A stretch of 64,000 bases of DNA, taken from the NCBI GenBank assembly GCA_039619475.1, contig CM077116.1:6572001-6636000 (forward strand). Reading direction: 5' to 3'. Shown here piece by piece: positions 22,583 through 33,740 of the stretch. Position 1 is the stretch's first letter; every line of letters starts with the position of its first letter. The DNA comes from Icerya purchasi (lineage: Eukaryota; Arthropoda; Insecta; Hemiptera; Monophlebidae). The notes beneath the pieces were generated by a model. That model did no database searches, was not told where the DNA came from, and saw only the letters and a program-made list of their open reading frames with translations. The translations under genes were made by a program, and so were the position numbers.

Positions 22583-25030
22583 TTCAGATTGTTTTATTAC
22601 AGCGAATTAGTATTTTACTATTTTTTATAATGTCATCACAATGGTTAACACCTGAAACCTCGCCATTAAGAGTTTAGTACAGAAAATATGGTAACTGAAC
22701 AAAAGTGGGCACCGGAAGGAGTGAAAGATGGCAGAAACGCGATGCTAAAATACTGAAAACTATCCGAGGAAGGTTTTTGGTGTCATATGCAGTTAAGAGC
22801 CTCTTAATTTTGATAAAAACGTACTACCGAAAGTATAGGCTTCGCTGATCATTCTGTAGTACTTCAGAATAGTACGCGATAATAACTTTCAATTCGATCT
22901 CCAGCATTCCAGCTGTTATCGTACGGAATCTGCGAATCTAATTAAACGGGACAAAAATAAAATAAAAACATAAAATGCTTCAGCGCCGTTTGTTCCAGAC
23001 AAATATGATCGATAATAATTCGACTTTTCAATAGTCCGAAAATAGACGTGTTGTTTAAAAAATAAATCCAACTTTTGAACATGAAGTAAGACGGTACCCT
23101 AATTTCACTTGCACGACGCTAAAGCTATTTCCCGGAGGGCCCATTACCAAAACTGTCCATGTTTATAGCACGTTTGCAGTTCGATGTGGAAATATATTAT
23201 ATATATATATATTATATATACATATGTGTGTGTATGCGTATGTGATTCTCTACAGTCTTGAACAATGGTTGTATCTTCTGAAAGTGTGCTGACATAAAAA
23301 TCCCCTGACCTTTTGTTGGCATCTGTTCTTTCGAAGGATTTACAAATGAGCCTGCGAGATACTTGGTAGCAATGTAGCTCACAAGTCACGCTGTTACTGA
23401 CACAGTTGAAAGGCCGAACATTCATTCTGCTGTAAGTCTACATTATCCGCATCGGGTTGTCCTCGAAGATTATGCGTATCATCTGCTCACACTTAAAACT
23501 GTAAAAAGTACATTTTTCACATTCTCTTTTCTTCCCATTATCAAAAAGTCTGCCAAACCGTACTGAGAATTCCTCCATTCTAGGTTGTTTTTTTTTATCG
23601 CATTTTACCGTATCTTTGATAGTACGTAATCGTTGGAAAGAAATTATCCTTATCATTTACATTGGTAAACTTGTGTACTTTCTTGCACTTGACCGAATTT
23701 TATTTTTCTAAGTTCTTGTAAATCACCAACACGTACTAAATCCGCTAATCTGCAATGACACGGTATAGCATTCGATCGAGCAATTCTTCACCTTCCTATC
23801 ATCGAGCAGAATTAATAGCGAAGTATAACCATTTTAAACATATCTTTTTTTTTTCACTTTAATTTTCCCATTTTCTCCCAGCAAAGGTTATGTGCACAAT
23901 ACATTCTACATTGTATTATTACATTATTAAATCGTCACAACATCTAAATAAATTATTGTGGCGTTTAATTTCTTCTCGTGTTGGTAGTACCAGAGCTGGC
24001 CGAGCTGTGGCCAGTTATTTGCCGGTCTGTCGTTCTCAACCAGAGACCGTTTATATAACATTTCCAGACGGTTAGATCTGCGTGTCAATGGCAAATCCTT
24101 TTCCCAGTAAATACGTACATATTCGACAAATATTTAATTTGTAGATTATAATTACCTATTCAAATGTAAAGCAATACTTTTTGTACCGAGAAATAACAAC
24201 GAATTACGACGCACTCTGCAATTCGAAATTCATTTATCATTACGAGCGAGACCTCACATAAAGTTCCAGCGTCACGTATAATATTTTACTCCGTTGTAGT
24301 CGCAACCATTATGCTGGTTACAATGGCACATGAACTAAACAATCGAAGGGAAAAAGTAGACCAAAGCGAGGCGAAAGGATTCTTGGACTTGCAAAAACAA
24401 GGAACACACTTCAGCAGCTAGAATGAATAAATCAGATTTTAGATAAACAAATCGTAATAAGTTGTTTTTTTTTACATTTGAATATAACCAAAAAAGTTGC
24501 AATATTTTCAAAAAAATTAACAAAACATAAAATACTACAAACAAAACATAAATAAGATCCCTCCTAATGAACACAGAATTCAAACTTCGATAACTCTTGA
24601 ATTACGCTGCCGGAATGAAACAAATCAGTTACCTCGAGTTTCATAAAAATTATGAGCCTCGTATTTTCCACTTGCATGACTTTTTCGAAGAATTGCTTTT
24701 GCGTAGAGCAGCCGCAGATACTAACAGTATTATTTATACTATTGTTAAAGAACCATCCTTTTTTTAGCTGCATTTTTACCGTATTAATAGCTAAATAATT
24801 CTTAGAGTGCAGTCGCGCTTATTATATTTCGAATATTATTTTTATTTTAAATACATCGATTGTGTTTGCAAAAGGAAACGTAAATAAATTTCAAATTCCA
24901 AGCTGTTCACGAGAACCACGAAAAGTGAACGAAAAAAGTATTTGCAAAAATGTTTTTTTTCTTTCCCCTTTTGTTACACACAACAATCACGTTGGCGATG
25001 AACGTTTAGTGCCAGTGTAGCCGACATTAT

Positions 25031-25039
25031 GAGTGTGTG

Positions 25040-25070
<31 letters not shown>

Positions 25071-25184
25071 AGATATATAGATAGATAGATAGATGGATAG
25101 ATAGATAGATATATAGATACATAGATATAACATATAGTTATATAGATATATAGAAATATAGGTACATAGATATACAGATATACA
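25031..25184. repeat. GT/AT/GATA compound microsatellite
   Basis: GTGTGTGT passes into ATATATAT and then (GATATA)n and (GATA)n with interruptions, about 150 bp in total. Simple-sequence DNA with no coding content. Confidence 0.9.
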
Positions 25185-27890
25185 AAAAAGTGTAAAAAAC
25201 GTTGTTTAATTCAAATTTAAAGTGTCTGAATACTTGAAAATTTCAAATTCAAACTTTTTTACAGCGAGTTAATATATTAAATACGAAATATTAGCGTTTA
25301 AAGTAATTCTATTTTTACTAAAGGTAAAAATGATTTTTGTCGTTTTAAAAAAAGGAAAATAATTCTAGAGCGCTTTTATTAATTAAACATATTTCATTAG
25401 GTGAAGTCGCATAGTAAAAAGTTTTTGTGAAAACTAAAAAGAATGAAAATCCCAGCCTATATTGTTTATATTAAAAAAAAAAAAAGAGTTAGCTGTTAGC
25501 ATGCAATTATATGTAGGTTTCACAATTCCGACAGCGGTATAATATTAAGTATCTAACATAAAAAATATTTTAAAAAAAACAGAAAACGAAGTGACTAAAT
25601 TTAAACGTGTAATTACGCAAAATTACTAAAATTAACTTTGCTTTAAAAACGAAATTCGAAAAAAAGAAGTTCATTAAAATTGATTTTATTCATACATAAC
25701 AAAATGAATTGTTTTGCCAATACGCACTGTCGCGCGGGAAAATATTCGCAGCATGTAGTAGTGTGTAGAACTTCTTAAATGTAATTTTAAAAAAGCGGTC
25801 TTTCTATTGTTAAATCTTCCGATATATAAATTAAATTAGCGACTATTAAAATTTACATTGTTATTTGAAAGTTAGAATTAAGTGCCGCAGCGTTACTTAC
25901 GAGGAATACTAATAATCCAAAATTAAATTCAATAACGACACACAACTTATGATTTGGAACGTATTTCGATAATAATTTTAAATTATTAAAACAGCTTTTG
26001 CGCGTTGAAAACTATTTTCCATTTATTTGGCGTACGAATCGTTACTATTTTCATTTTAGTCAAGGGATCACTTACGAAAAGCAAGATGGTTTTATTGGTT
26101 CATCCGGTGTCCAACAGGTGTAATGTTCTTAGATAACGGTCTACCCTTTGTTAACTGTTAACCGTGGCAGGTGAAAACGTAATGAAGAAAAAGCAGAAAC
26201 ATTTAACAAATTATAGTCTATGTATGAAGAAAAATAAAAGTAAAAGAAAAATTCAGCGCAGATAAAACGATAATATATGAAATATACATAAATGTAACAC
26301 GATGTATAATAAAAGGTGAACATGGCCTGTAATCGTAAAATAAATACAGTTCGAAACTAGTCAATGTTACTTAAGTTTTTATTTTTCAGCTGTGTACATT
26401 GTAATATATTGACTGTTTATTTAATTTAGTTAAAAATATTTGTAATATATATCTTTAACAAATCGCCTGTAATAATTTAGTTCACTTAGAATTTATCTTT
26501 CCTACATTCTATTGATTATTATCACATTTCACACATACGGTAGGTAGCACTAAAACACAAAGCGTTTTCTTTCCGTTTCTTTTGACAATGTTCCCGTTTG
26601 ACCAATTTAAATAATTTTTGTTTTTAAAAAGAAACTTATGACTTCTAGGATGACCCATCAATAATAAAAACAGTTTAAACAAATGTATAAACGTATATAT
26701 TTTTAGTGCAAGGCGTTATTTCTCGACTGATGCCTAGCGCTCGCTATTTCACCTACTCAGTTAATTTTTTTTTTATATAAAAGCTTAAAACTAATAGGTA
26801 TGTGATTTATGACTAGAAAGTTCAAAAAAATGCTGTAAACTTATATATTAAAAATAAAACGCAATTAATAACTGTAAGCATCTTCTTTCGACAATCGGCT
26901 AACAGTCTGTAATTGGCTGATTTTGACAATTTTTTTTTTTTAAATGGAAGGAAAAATCCTCTATATCTGTCAAGATAACTTTAAACAATTTAAAAAAAAA
27001 AAAGTAAAACCCATACACATGAAAAACAAATTTGTTCCTTTTTAAAATCGGCCAGCGGCCCATATTTGACCGATTTAGATTCTTTTTTTTAGACAGAAGC
27101 CCGTAATAACCTTTAGATGAGCCATCAATGTTTATTAAGTTCGAAGAGGTTGAAATGTCAGTTTATTTAAAGATCATATATTAAAATCCCAGCTCCTAGC
27201 GAGTCCCTATCAGACAATTTAAGCACGTTACTTAATGCCATACTACATACCATCTGCTTATCAATACTCACCTCTCGCAATTCCCGAGCTAAGAGAGTAC
27301 CGTGGTGGTGCAAAGAGATTCATACCGCAATCCAACAGCGCAAACGAGCACTCAGAAAGTATAAAACGTCTCGGTCGCTATTTGACTTAACAGCCTCTAA
27401 AAAGTCCCAAGCTCATTCCCGTGCTCCTATTCGCGGTAAAAAATAAGAATGCTGGGAACAGTTTATCTCATCGTTCTCTTCGTCAACGTCACACAGGACC
27501 ATGTGGAACAAAATAAAATCCATCAGCGGAATAATCAACAGTGCCCCAAAACGCGTTTTACTCAGAATCAATGACAGCCAGATAACGAATGAAGCGGACG
27601 TCATCAAAGCGTTTGCCAGCTACTTTGCCGCAGCATCGTCGTCAGAAAAGGACCCTCCCCCCTTCGGCAGCATGAAACACCAAGCGGAGCAACAGCCAGT
27701 ACACTTCCCGTACGAATCCAACGAAACATACAACAGTAACTTTACCATTTCAGAATTAAATTTCCAACTCAACTACCACACATCCAACACTGCTTCTGGC
27801 CCCGACTGTATCCACCCGTACATGCTAAAGTATCTCCCAATTTCCGGCAAACATTTTCTCCTACATATATTCAACTAAATCTGGAATTCC

Positions 27891-29333
27891 GGAAACATTC
27901 CGGCACAATGGAAGTCAGTCAATATCATTCCAATACTGAAGGAAAACAAAGATCCTACTCCTCCCGAAAGTTACCGTCCTATTTCATTGCTTAGTGTCAT
28001 TTCCAAAACGCTGGAGAAGACGGTTAATAGGCGCCTCATGTTTTTCTTAGAACAATAAAGTCTTCTATCTCCTAACCAAGCCGGCGAGCGAGAAGCAAGA
28101 TCGACAGTCAGCCAGCTACTTAACCTCCAAAGGCAGATTTCATCGGCGTTTCATCGCCAACAGCACCTCTACGCAGTATTCTTCGATTTAGAAAAAGCAT
28201 TTGACCGCCTATGGCGTCATGGCTTACTACTAAAACTGCGAACGGCGGGAATCGCCGGAAAATTGGGTAAATACCCACACGGCTTCTTAGGCAATAGAAC
28301 GATCCAAGTTGCGACTGGTTCGTCAACGTCGGAACTGATGCTGTTGGAAAATGGTGTACTACAAGGCTCTGCTTTAAGTGCAAACTTGTTCATATATTAT
28401 ATCAATGACATAACTGACTGCCTTGCCTCCCCTGTAACGTCCCGGCTCTACGTTGATGACCTGAATATATCCCTATCATCCAACCATCCTATAAAGGCTC
28501 AAAATATCCTTCAAAAATTCATCGAAAATTTACAGAAGTGGTCCAATGATAACGGTCTGACCTTCTCCTTAACAAAAACAATATGTGTTGATCTCCACAG
28601 AGGACGCCAAAACCCACTTCCCAGCGTATTCCTGAGTCTAAATGGTCTTCCTATCCCAAATCGTCCATCAGTCAAGTTTCTAGGCTTAATATTCGATAAA
28701 AAAACTTTCCTGGCGCTCTCACATAAAAGTAAAGTAAAGTGAGTTCCATACCCTTGACAGGGCGTTGCGATTGTGAAGTTAAGGTCAAAACCAAATGCCA
28801 AAAATCCTTGTCTATCCTGAAATATCTAACAAATTACAATATAAACCCAAAATTACTTCTTACAATTTACAGATCGATTATTCTTTCACGAATCAATTAC
28901 AGGTGCCAGGTGTACTCCTCAGCCGCTAAAAGTGTGCTAAGATCCTTAGATCCTATATATTCTGCGGCCCTCTGATCTATCATTTCTGCTCATCCCACCC
29001 CTCCGGTTGTAAGCTTGTATGCACTGGCAGGTTGTCCCCCGCTGTCCTACTATAGGAAGTACTATAAGTTTAAAGAATTGAGCACCCTCCTTAGTAGTAC
29101 CAAAACCGCGACACTCAAGCTGGCTACCATATCTCCTAATATGAGGTTTGGGAATGACCCAGTGCCCGAACTTTTTTCGGTTATCAGTCGTTTCCAAATC
29201 TCTTCAATCCCAAGAACTCTGCCATACTTCGCAGCAATCGCACCACCTTGGAGGCAGCCAATCACAAGCATCAACATATCGCTGACAAAATTTAACAAAG
29301 CACAATACCCCCCAAACGTAGCACAAATAGCAA
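27891..29333 (+). repeat. Inverted repeat, left arm (1,443 bp)
   Basis: Each base n in this arm pairs with base 59593-n in 30260-31702. I checked this at both outer and inner limits and at several open-frame boundaries, so the arms carry no net indel. Differences I found by eye are few (about fifteen, mostly toward both ends). The stretch 28263-28975 gives the same translations in both arms. Confidence 0.9.
28730..28783 (-). mobile_element. Small stem-loop repeat, copy 3, inserted in LINE
   Basis: On the minus strand: CTTAACTTCACAATCGCAAC, GCCCTGTCAAGGGTATGG, then AACTCACTTTACTTTA. It interrupts the LINE reading frame between the block KLSWRSHIK (one frame over, because of an extra A) and VKTKCQKSLSILKYL. 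LINE proteins are contiguous there, so this is an insertion of roughly 46-54 bp. An alternative reading as a tiny intron is less likely, since homologous sequence lies in non-coding DNA at 18.0 and 20.9 kb. Confidence 0.6.
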
Positions 29334-30259
29334 CAAATATCATAGCGAGCTACACAGACCATGCATGCCGCTACACAGATGGAGCGAAGGCAATAGGTTA
29401 TCAGTCACCGGCGGCATACTCCTTCGAAGTCTCAGGGGCAGCAGAATCAGTTAGACTGCACGATTGCTGTATAGCACTGGACGCTGAAATATACGCGATG
29501 GTCTTTTGCATCCAACACTACACCGATAGAAACCCCCAGTCCTAAGAGGCCCTACTCATAACTGACTCTCTAAACTTCCTCCAACTCATCTCAGAGGTTA
29601 AATCCAACAACCCTTTGATTAGGAAGGTCCATTACCTAGTATACAGGTTATCACATATAAACTCTGAAATGTCTTTCCTATGGGTGCCGGCTTATGTTGG
29701 GATTCCAGGCAATGAGCATGTCAATCGACCAACTCAGGCGACATTGTTCTCCCCAATGCCACACAAATCCCCTCTTCCCCCTACATTGACTCATTTGTTT
29801 ATGCAGAAAACTAGAGAAGAATGGCAAAGGAATGGAGATCTTCAGGTACGTTTCTCCGAAGCATTAAAACATCCACGGAGCCTTGGTGGCTCACAGACGA
29901 AGTTTCGCGCAAAGATTTTTCTGTCCTGAATCGTCGCAGAATAGGACGTACAACCCTCTCACACAGCTACATATTCACGAGCCAGGTACCCCCAAATGCC
30001 TGCCCTTTTTGTAGTCAATCGAGCGCCCCATCCACCTATAACCTACTCCTCGAATGTCCCTCAGTTGCAGTACCGCGATCCATTCATTTCACCACTTCCT
30101 CTAGTTCTAAGATACTGTCAAATGCTCGGCCCGCGGTCGTAGCTGTATTAGCTCTCATGCGGAGCAGCGATCTGTACTATCGCGTTTAATTCCCTTAAGT
30201 AGGCTCCATGTGCTCTAATAGCCCCAGTAGTTGAACACGGCACAAGGAAACCCTCATAC
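29334..30259 (+). other. Single-copy spacer between inverted arms
   Basis: 926 bp holding the RNase H and C-terminal cysteine-box part of the plus-strand LINE plus about 65 bp of its 3' UTR. It is present only once, so the inverted copy lacks this part. In a transcript crossing both arms it would form the loop. Confidence 0.8.
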
Positions 30260-31702
30260 TTGCTATTTGTACTACGTTTGGGAGGTATTGTGCTTTGTTA
30301 AATTTTGTCAGCGATATGTTGATTTTTGTGATTGGCTGCTTCCAAGGTGGTGCGATTGCTGCGAAGTATGGCAGAGTTCTTGGGATTGAAGAGATTTGGA
30401 AACGACTGATAACCGAAAAAAGTTCGGGCACTGGGTCATTCCCAAACCTCATATTAGGTGATATGGTAGCCAGCTTGAGTGTCGCGGTTTTGGTACTACT
30501 AAGGAGGGTGCTCAATTCTTTAAACTTATAGTACTTCCTATAGTAGGGCAGCGGGGGACAACCTGCCAGTGCATACAAGCTTACAACCGGAGGGGTGGGA
30601 TGAGCAGAAATGATAGATCAGAGGGCCGCAGAATATATAGGATCTAAGGATCTTAGCACACTTTTAGCGGCTGAGGAGTACACCTGGCACCTGTAATTGA
30701 TTCGTGAAAGAATAATCGATCTGTAAATTGTAAGAAGTAATTTTGGGTTTATATTGTAATTTGTTAGATATTTCAGGATAGACAAGGATTTTTGGCATTT
30801 GGTTTTGACCTTAACTTCACAATCGCAACGCCCTGTCAAGGGTATGGAACTCACTTTACTTTACTTTTATGTGAGAGCGCCAGGAAAGTTTTTTTATCGA
30901 ATATTAAGCCTAGAAACTTGACTGATGGACGATTTGGGATAGGAAGACCATTTAGACTCAGGAATACGCTGGGAAGTGGGTTTTGGCGTCCTCTGTGGAG
31001 ATCAACACATATTGTTTTTGTTAAGGAGAAGGTCAGACCGTTATCATTGGACCACTTCTGTAAATTTTCGATGAATTTTTGAAGGATATTTTGAGCCTTT
31101 ATAGGATGGTTGGATGATAGGGATATATTCAGGTCATCAACGTAGAGCCGGGACGTTACAGGGGAGGCAAGGCAGTCAGTTATGTCATTGATATAATATA
31201 TGAACAAGTTTGCACTTAAAGCAGAGCCTTGTAGTACACCATTTTCCAACAGCATCAGTTCCGACGTTGACGAACCAGTCGCAACTTGGATCGTTCTATT
31301 GCCTAAGAAGCCGTGTGGGTATTTACCCAATTTTCCGGCGATTCCCGCCGTTCGCAGTTTTAGTAGTAAGCAATGACGCCACAGGCGGTCAAATGCTTTT
31401 TCTAAATCGAAGAATACTGCGTAGAGGTGCTGTTGGCGATGAAACGCCGATGAAATCTGCCTTTGGAGGTTAAGTAGCTGGCTGACTGTCGATCTTGCTT
31501 CTCGCCCGCCGGCTTAGTTAGGAGATAGAAGACTTTTTTGTTCTAAGAAAAACATGAGGCGCCTATTAACCATCTTCTCCAGCGTTTTGGAAATGACACT
31601 AAGCAATGAAATAGGACGGTAACTTTCGGGAGGAGTAGGATCTTTGTTTTCCTTTAGTATTGGAATGATATTGGCTGACTTCCATTGTGCCGGAATGTTT
31701 CC
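30260..31702 (-). pseudogene. Inverted copy of the LINE RT region (right arm)
   Basis: Minus-strand RT segment identical or nearly so to 27891-29333, with the same catalytic YVDD box, the same premature stop after SHKSKVK and the same ~54-bp insertion (30810-30863). It differs at a few sites. Where the left arm has TAA (EQ-stop-SLL, about 28057), this arm has AAA (Lys). Where the left arm has CAA in SPNQAG, this arm has TAA. Each arm thus carries one private nonsense change, which argues against a simple assembly duplication. The outer edge is at 31702, where similarity to the left arm stops. Confidence 0.85.
30810..30863 (+). mobile_element. Small stem-loop repeat, copy 4 (in inverted arm)
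   Basis: Mirror of the copy at 28730-28783 and carried along by the inverted duplication. It is therefore not an independent insertion. Reads CTTAACTTCACAATCG through GGGTATGGAACTCACTTTAC. Confidence 0.6.
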
Positions 31703-33345
31703 ATTACATGGTTGACAGAGCTGATCAAATTAAAAAAGTTTTTTTTATGTATTTCGGTTATTGGTTTTTTTATTATTTTCCATTTTTCTCTTTCGTTTTT
31801 AAACTTATTTCATTCGAAAATCGAATGAAAGCACGTCTGTTTCCTCTTTACAGTCTTTAGAGATGTCTGATTCATCAATTTCAAATCGTTTCATATAGAC
31901 ACCCCATTATATTTCCATGTCCGGTTAAATATTGAGTGAAGTTATAATCGGTAAAAAATGTTTCATTTGTAGTCTTTGTTCTATGTTTGGAACTATTTCC
32001 TGGCTACGTGATTTAGTAAAATTTAAATTACAGGAAATTTATTAAAGAATCCGGTAAAAAGTGTTCTGAGACCCGTAAATCTTAAATCCTCGCCAGAGAA
32101 AGGAAAACTGAATAGAGGAGGAAAGTACGCAGAGATCGAAGAAAAGAGAAATCTTTTATAAAATATGTACTTACTACTGTGGAAAAAATATAATCGATTA
32201 CGATCGGAATTTGAACATTTTTACGCGTAAAATATTGCGGTAAAATGGCTAAAAACATAAATAAAAAACATTTATAGTTTCGAGTCGAGATTTCCTTGAA
32301 TGACAAAAATTAATTTTTAACACTTTAAAATTAACTGAAAAAGGTCGATATTAAGAGTTGATTACTGAATAAATATAAATGTATAAAATTTAAAAGATAA
32401 AATATAAAAATATAAAAAATATAAAAAGTGACTAATAAAATTTAACAAAGAAAATGGTAACAATTTAAATGAAAAATAAAATAGTTTTAAAAATTTTAAA
32501 TTTTTATATTTTATCTTTTAAATTTTATACATTTTATATTTATTCAATGATCGACTTTTAATATCGACCTTTATTAGTTAATTTTAAATGTAGTTATCAT
32601 CTTCAATATTTATATTTACAATTATGGTACTCCCGTGAACATGAAATGCTTGCTTCGAAACGCTTCGGGGATATAAAAATTATATATATAATTGTTAATT
32701 AAGTGGTAAAAATTTATTTTTGTCATAAATATATTTAACAATGATTTTAAATAATAAATACAGTGATTTCCTTGAATATTCGCTTTCATTATGGACGCAT
32801 ATTTTGGCAAACAAGCTTGAATAAACTGAGCACGTTTTTCATTCGTTTAGAGAAATTATTTCATAGAAAGTTTAAAAACGGTTATCGGAAGATTTTCGAT
32901 TTTCATGTTTCATTTCTAGTCAAGCGGAATTCTTGCGAATTACGAATTCCTAATTAAACTATCATTTGTAAAAGAAGCATCGAAACATTCTCTCGATAAT
33001 ATCAATTAGCAGTATATAAAAAGCGTATCGGGAAATGGATTTACTATTTCAAACGAAGTTAATTAAATTTTGATAAAAACCGTTTGAAGGCACTAATTTC
33101 TTATCTAATTTAAATAATTCGAAGGAGCCGGGTGGTTCCGGAATAGGAAAAAAACGCAGATCAAAGAACGTTTGAATAGTGTTCGAAATTTTTTGCAATG
33201 AGTGTATTGTCTTCTCCGATAAAGAAAACTTTAATTTTCTACATAGAAAATTAATCGGCGAAAGCGAAATATTAATGAGAAAAGTCTAAAAAACAAAAAA
33301 AAAAAGTTGTATTCCCCATTAAAGTATTTCGGAATTCTTTTTTTT

Positions 33346-33378
<33 letters not shown>

Positions 33379-33732
33379 GTCCAGTATTTACGCTAGTCCA
33401 GTAAAATTTTGAAATAATCCTACTCGTGTCTCTACGACTGGTGAACAACTTAAATAACCGAAATTTAAAAACGAACTTGCTAAATTCGAAAGATTGATTT
33501 CTTTTAAATTCCCGAAAAGAAACAGACTTTAGCGATCCTTGTAAATCGAAATAATCTTTCCCGTTAGTGACAGAACGATCTTCAGATGGCAACCATAACC
33601 AAGTGTACACAGAAATTATTAACTAAAGTAGCGGTTTCTTAAATTCTTCTTTACGCGATACTGTTGGAGTAATGTTTATTACTTAAGGCCCAATGAAAGT
33701 AGTCACGAAAATTTCCTAATGAACCGAAGGGA
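31703..33732. other. Intergenic, no recognised gene
   Basis: AT-rich DNA containing a 265-bp palindrome (32324-32588). The open frame at 33272-33610 (minus) owes its lysine run to a long T tract at about 33350-33376. No recognised coding sequence. Confidence 0.5.
32324..32588. mobile_element. 265-bp long-TIR MITE-like palindrome
   Basis: The left end TTTAAAATTAACTGAAAAAG is followed by GTCGATATTAA and a long A/T stretch ending AAAAGATAAAATATAAAAAT. The right end carries the same sequence inverted, giving arms of about 100 bp with roughly 90% pairing. The spacer is about 60 bp of A/T-rich DNA. No coding content. It looks like a foldback MITE, with the superfamily unassigned. Confidence 0.7.
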
Positions 33733-33740
33733 ACCTTACT
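33733..33740 (+). repeat. hAT target-site duplication, left
   Basis: ACCTTACT. Its partner is ACCGTACT at 34438-34445. Confidence 0.75.

Larger units (their letters stand above)
16649..27189. other. Long intergenic stretch, no recognised gene
   Basis: More than 10 kb of AT-rich DNA. It holds two copies of a small stem-loop repeat (18014-18087, 20863-20917), a possible exon at 22394-22582 and a GATA microsatellite at 25031-25184. Other open frames (17903-18088, 18877-19155 with its antisense twin, 22016-22342, 23144-23425 minus, 24335-24583 minus) show nothing I can assign. From 24.8 to 27.1 kb it is particularly AT-rich. Confidence 0.5.
27190..30255 (+). pseudogene. RNase H-bearing LINE (ORF2), 5'-truncated and frameshifted
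   Basis: The RT-RNase H part of a non-LTR retrotransposon. The linker (27235-27640) has VPWWCKEIH. RT blocks follow: SYRPISLLSVISKTLEK, FFDLEKAFDRLWRHGLLL, GVLQGSALSANLF and the catalytic LYVDDLNIS (about 28440-28470), a Y-V-D-D variant. RNase H (29380-29730) keeps YTDGA, DAEIYA and ITDSLNFL. The late block reads VPAYVGIPGNEHVNR, where the usual His and final Asp are Tyr and Asn, so the domain is catalytically suspect. A C-x2-C...C box (CPFCSQ...LLLEC) near 30000-30055 ends the protein. Stops lie near 27447, 27877, 28057 and 29543. An extra A and a ~54-bp insertion disrupt 28700-28783. The 3' UTR joins the inverted copy at about 30255 with no poly(A). Clade: R1/Loa/I-like. Confidence 0.85.

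Noticed and set aside
25031..25184. GATA run as a regulatory cluster
   Set aside because: It grades into GT/AT repeats and is best explained as a microsatellite.
28120..31473. Antisense frames of 78-96 codons in both LINE arms
   Set aside because: They mirror the RT coding strand exactly in both copies and have no independent domain.
27190..31702. Twin-priming inversion as explanation of the inverted LINE copies
   Set aside because: Twin priming yields adjacent, non-overlapping inverted segments. Here the same 1,443 bp occurs twice.
33272..33610. Minus-strand 112-codon frame with a long Lys run
   Set aside because: The run comes from a T tract. The rest has no recognisable content.
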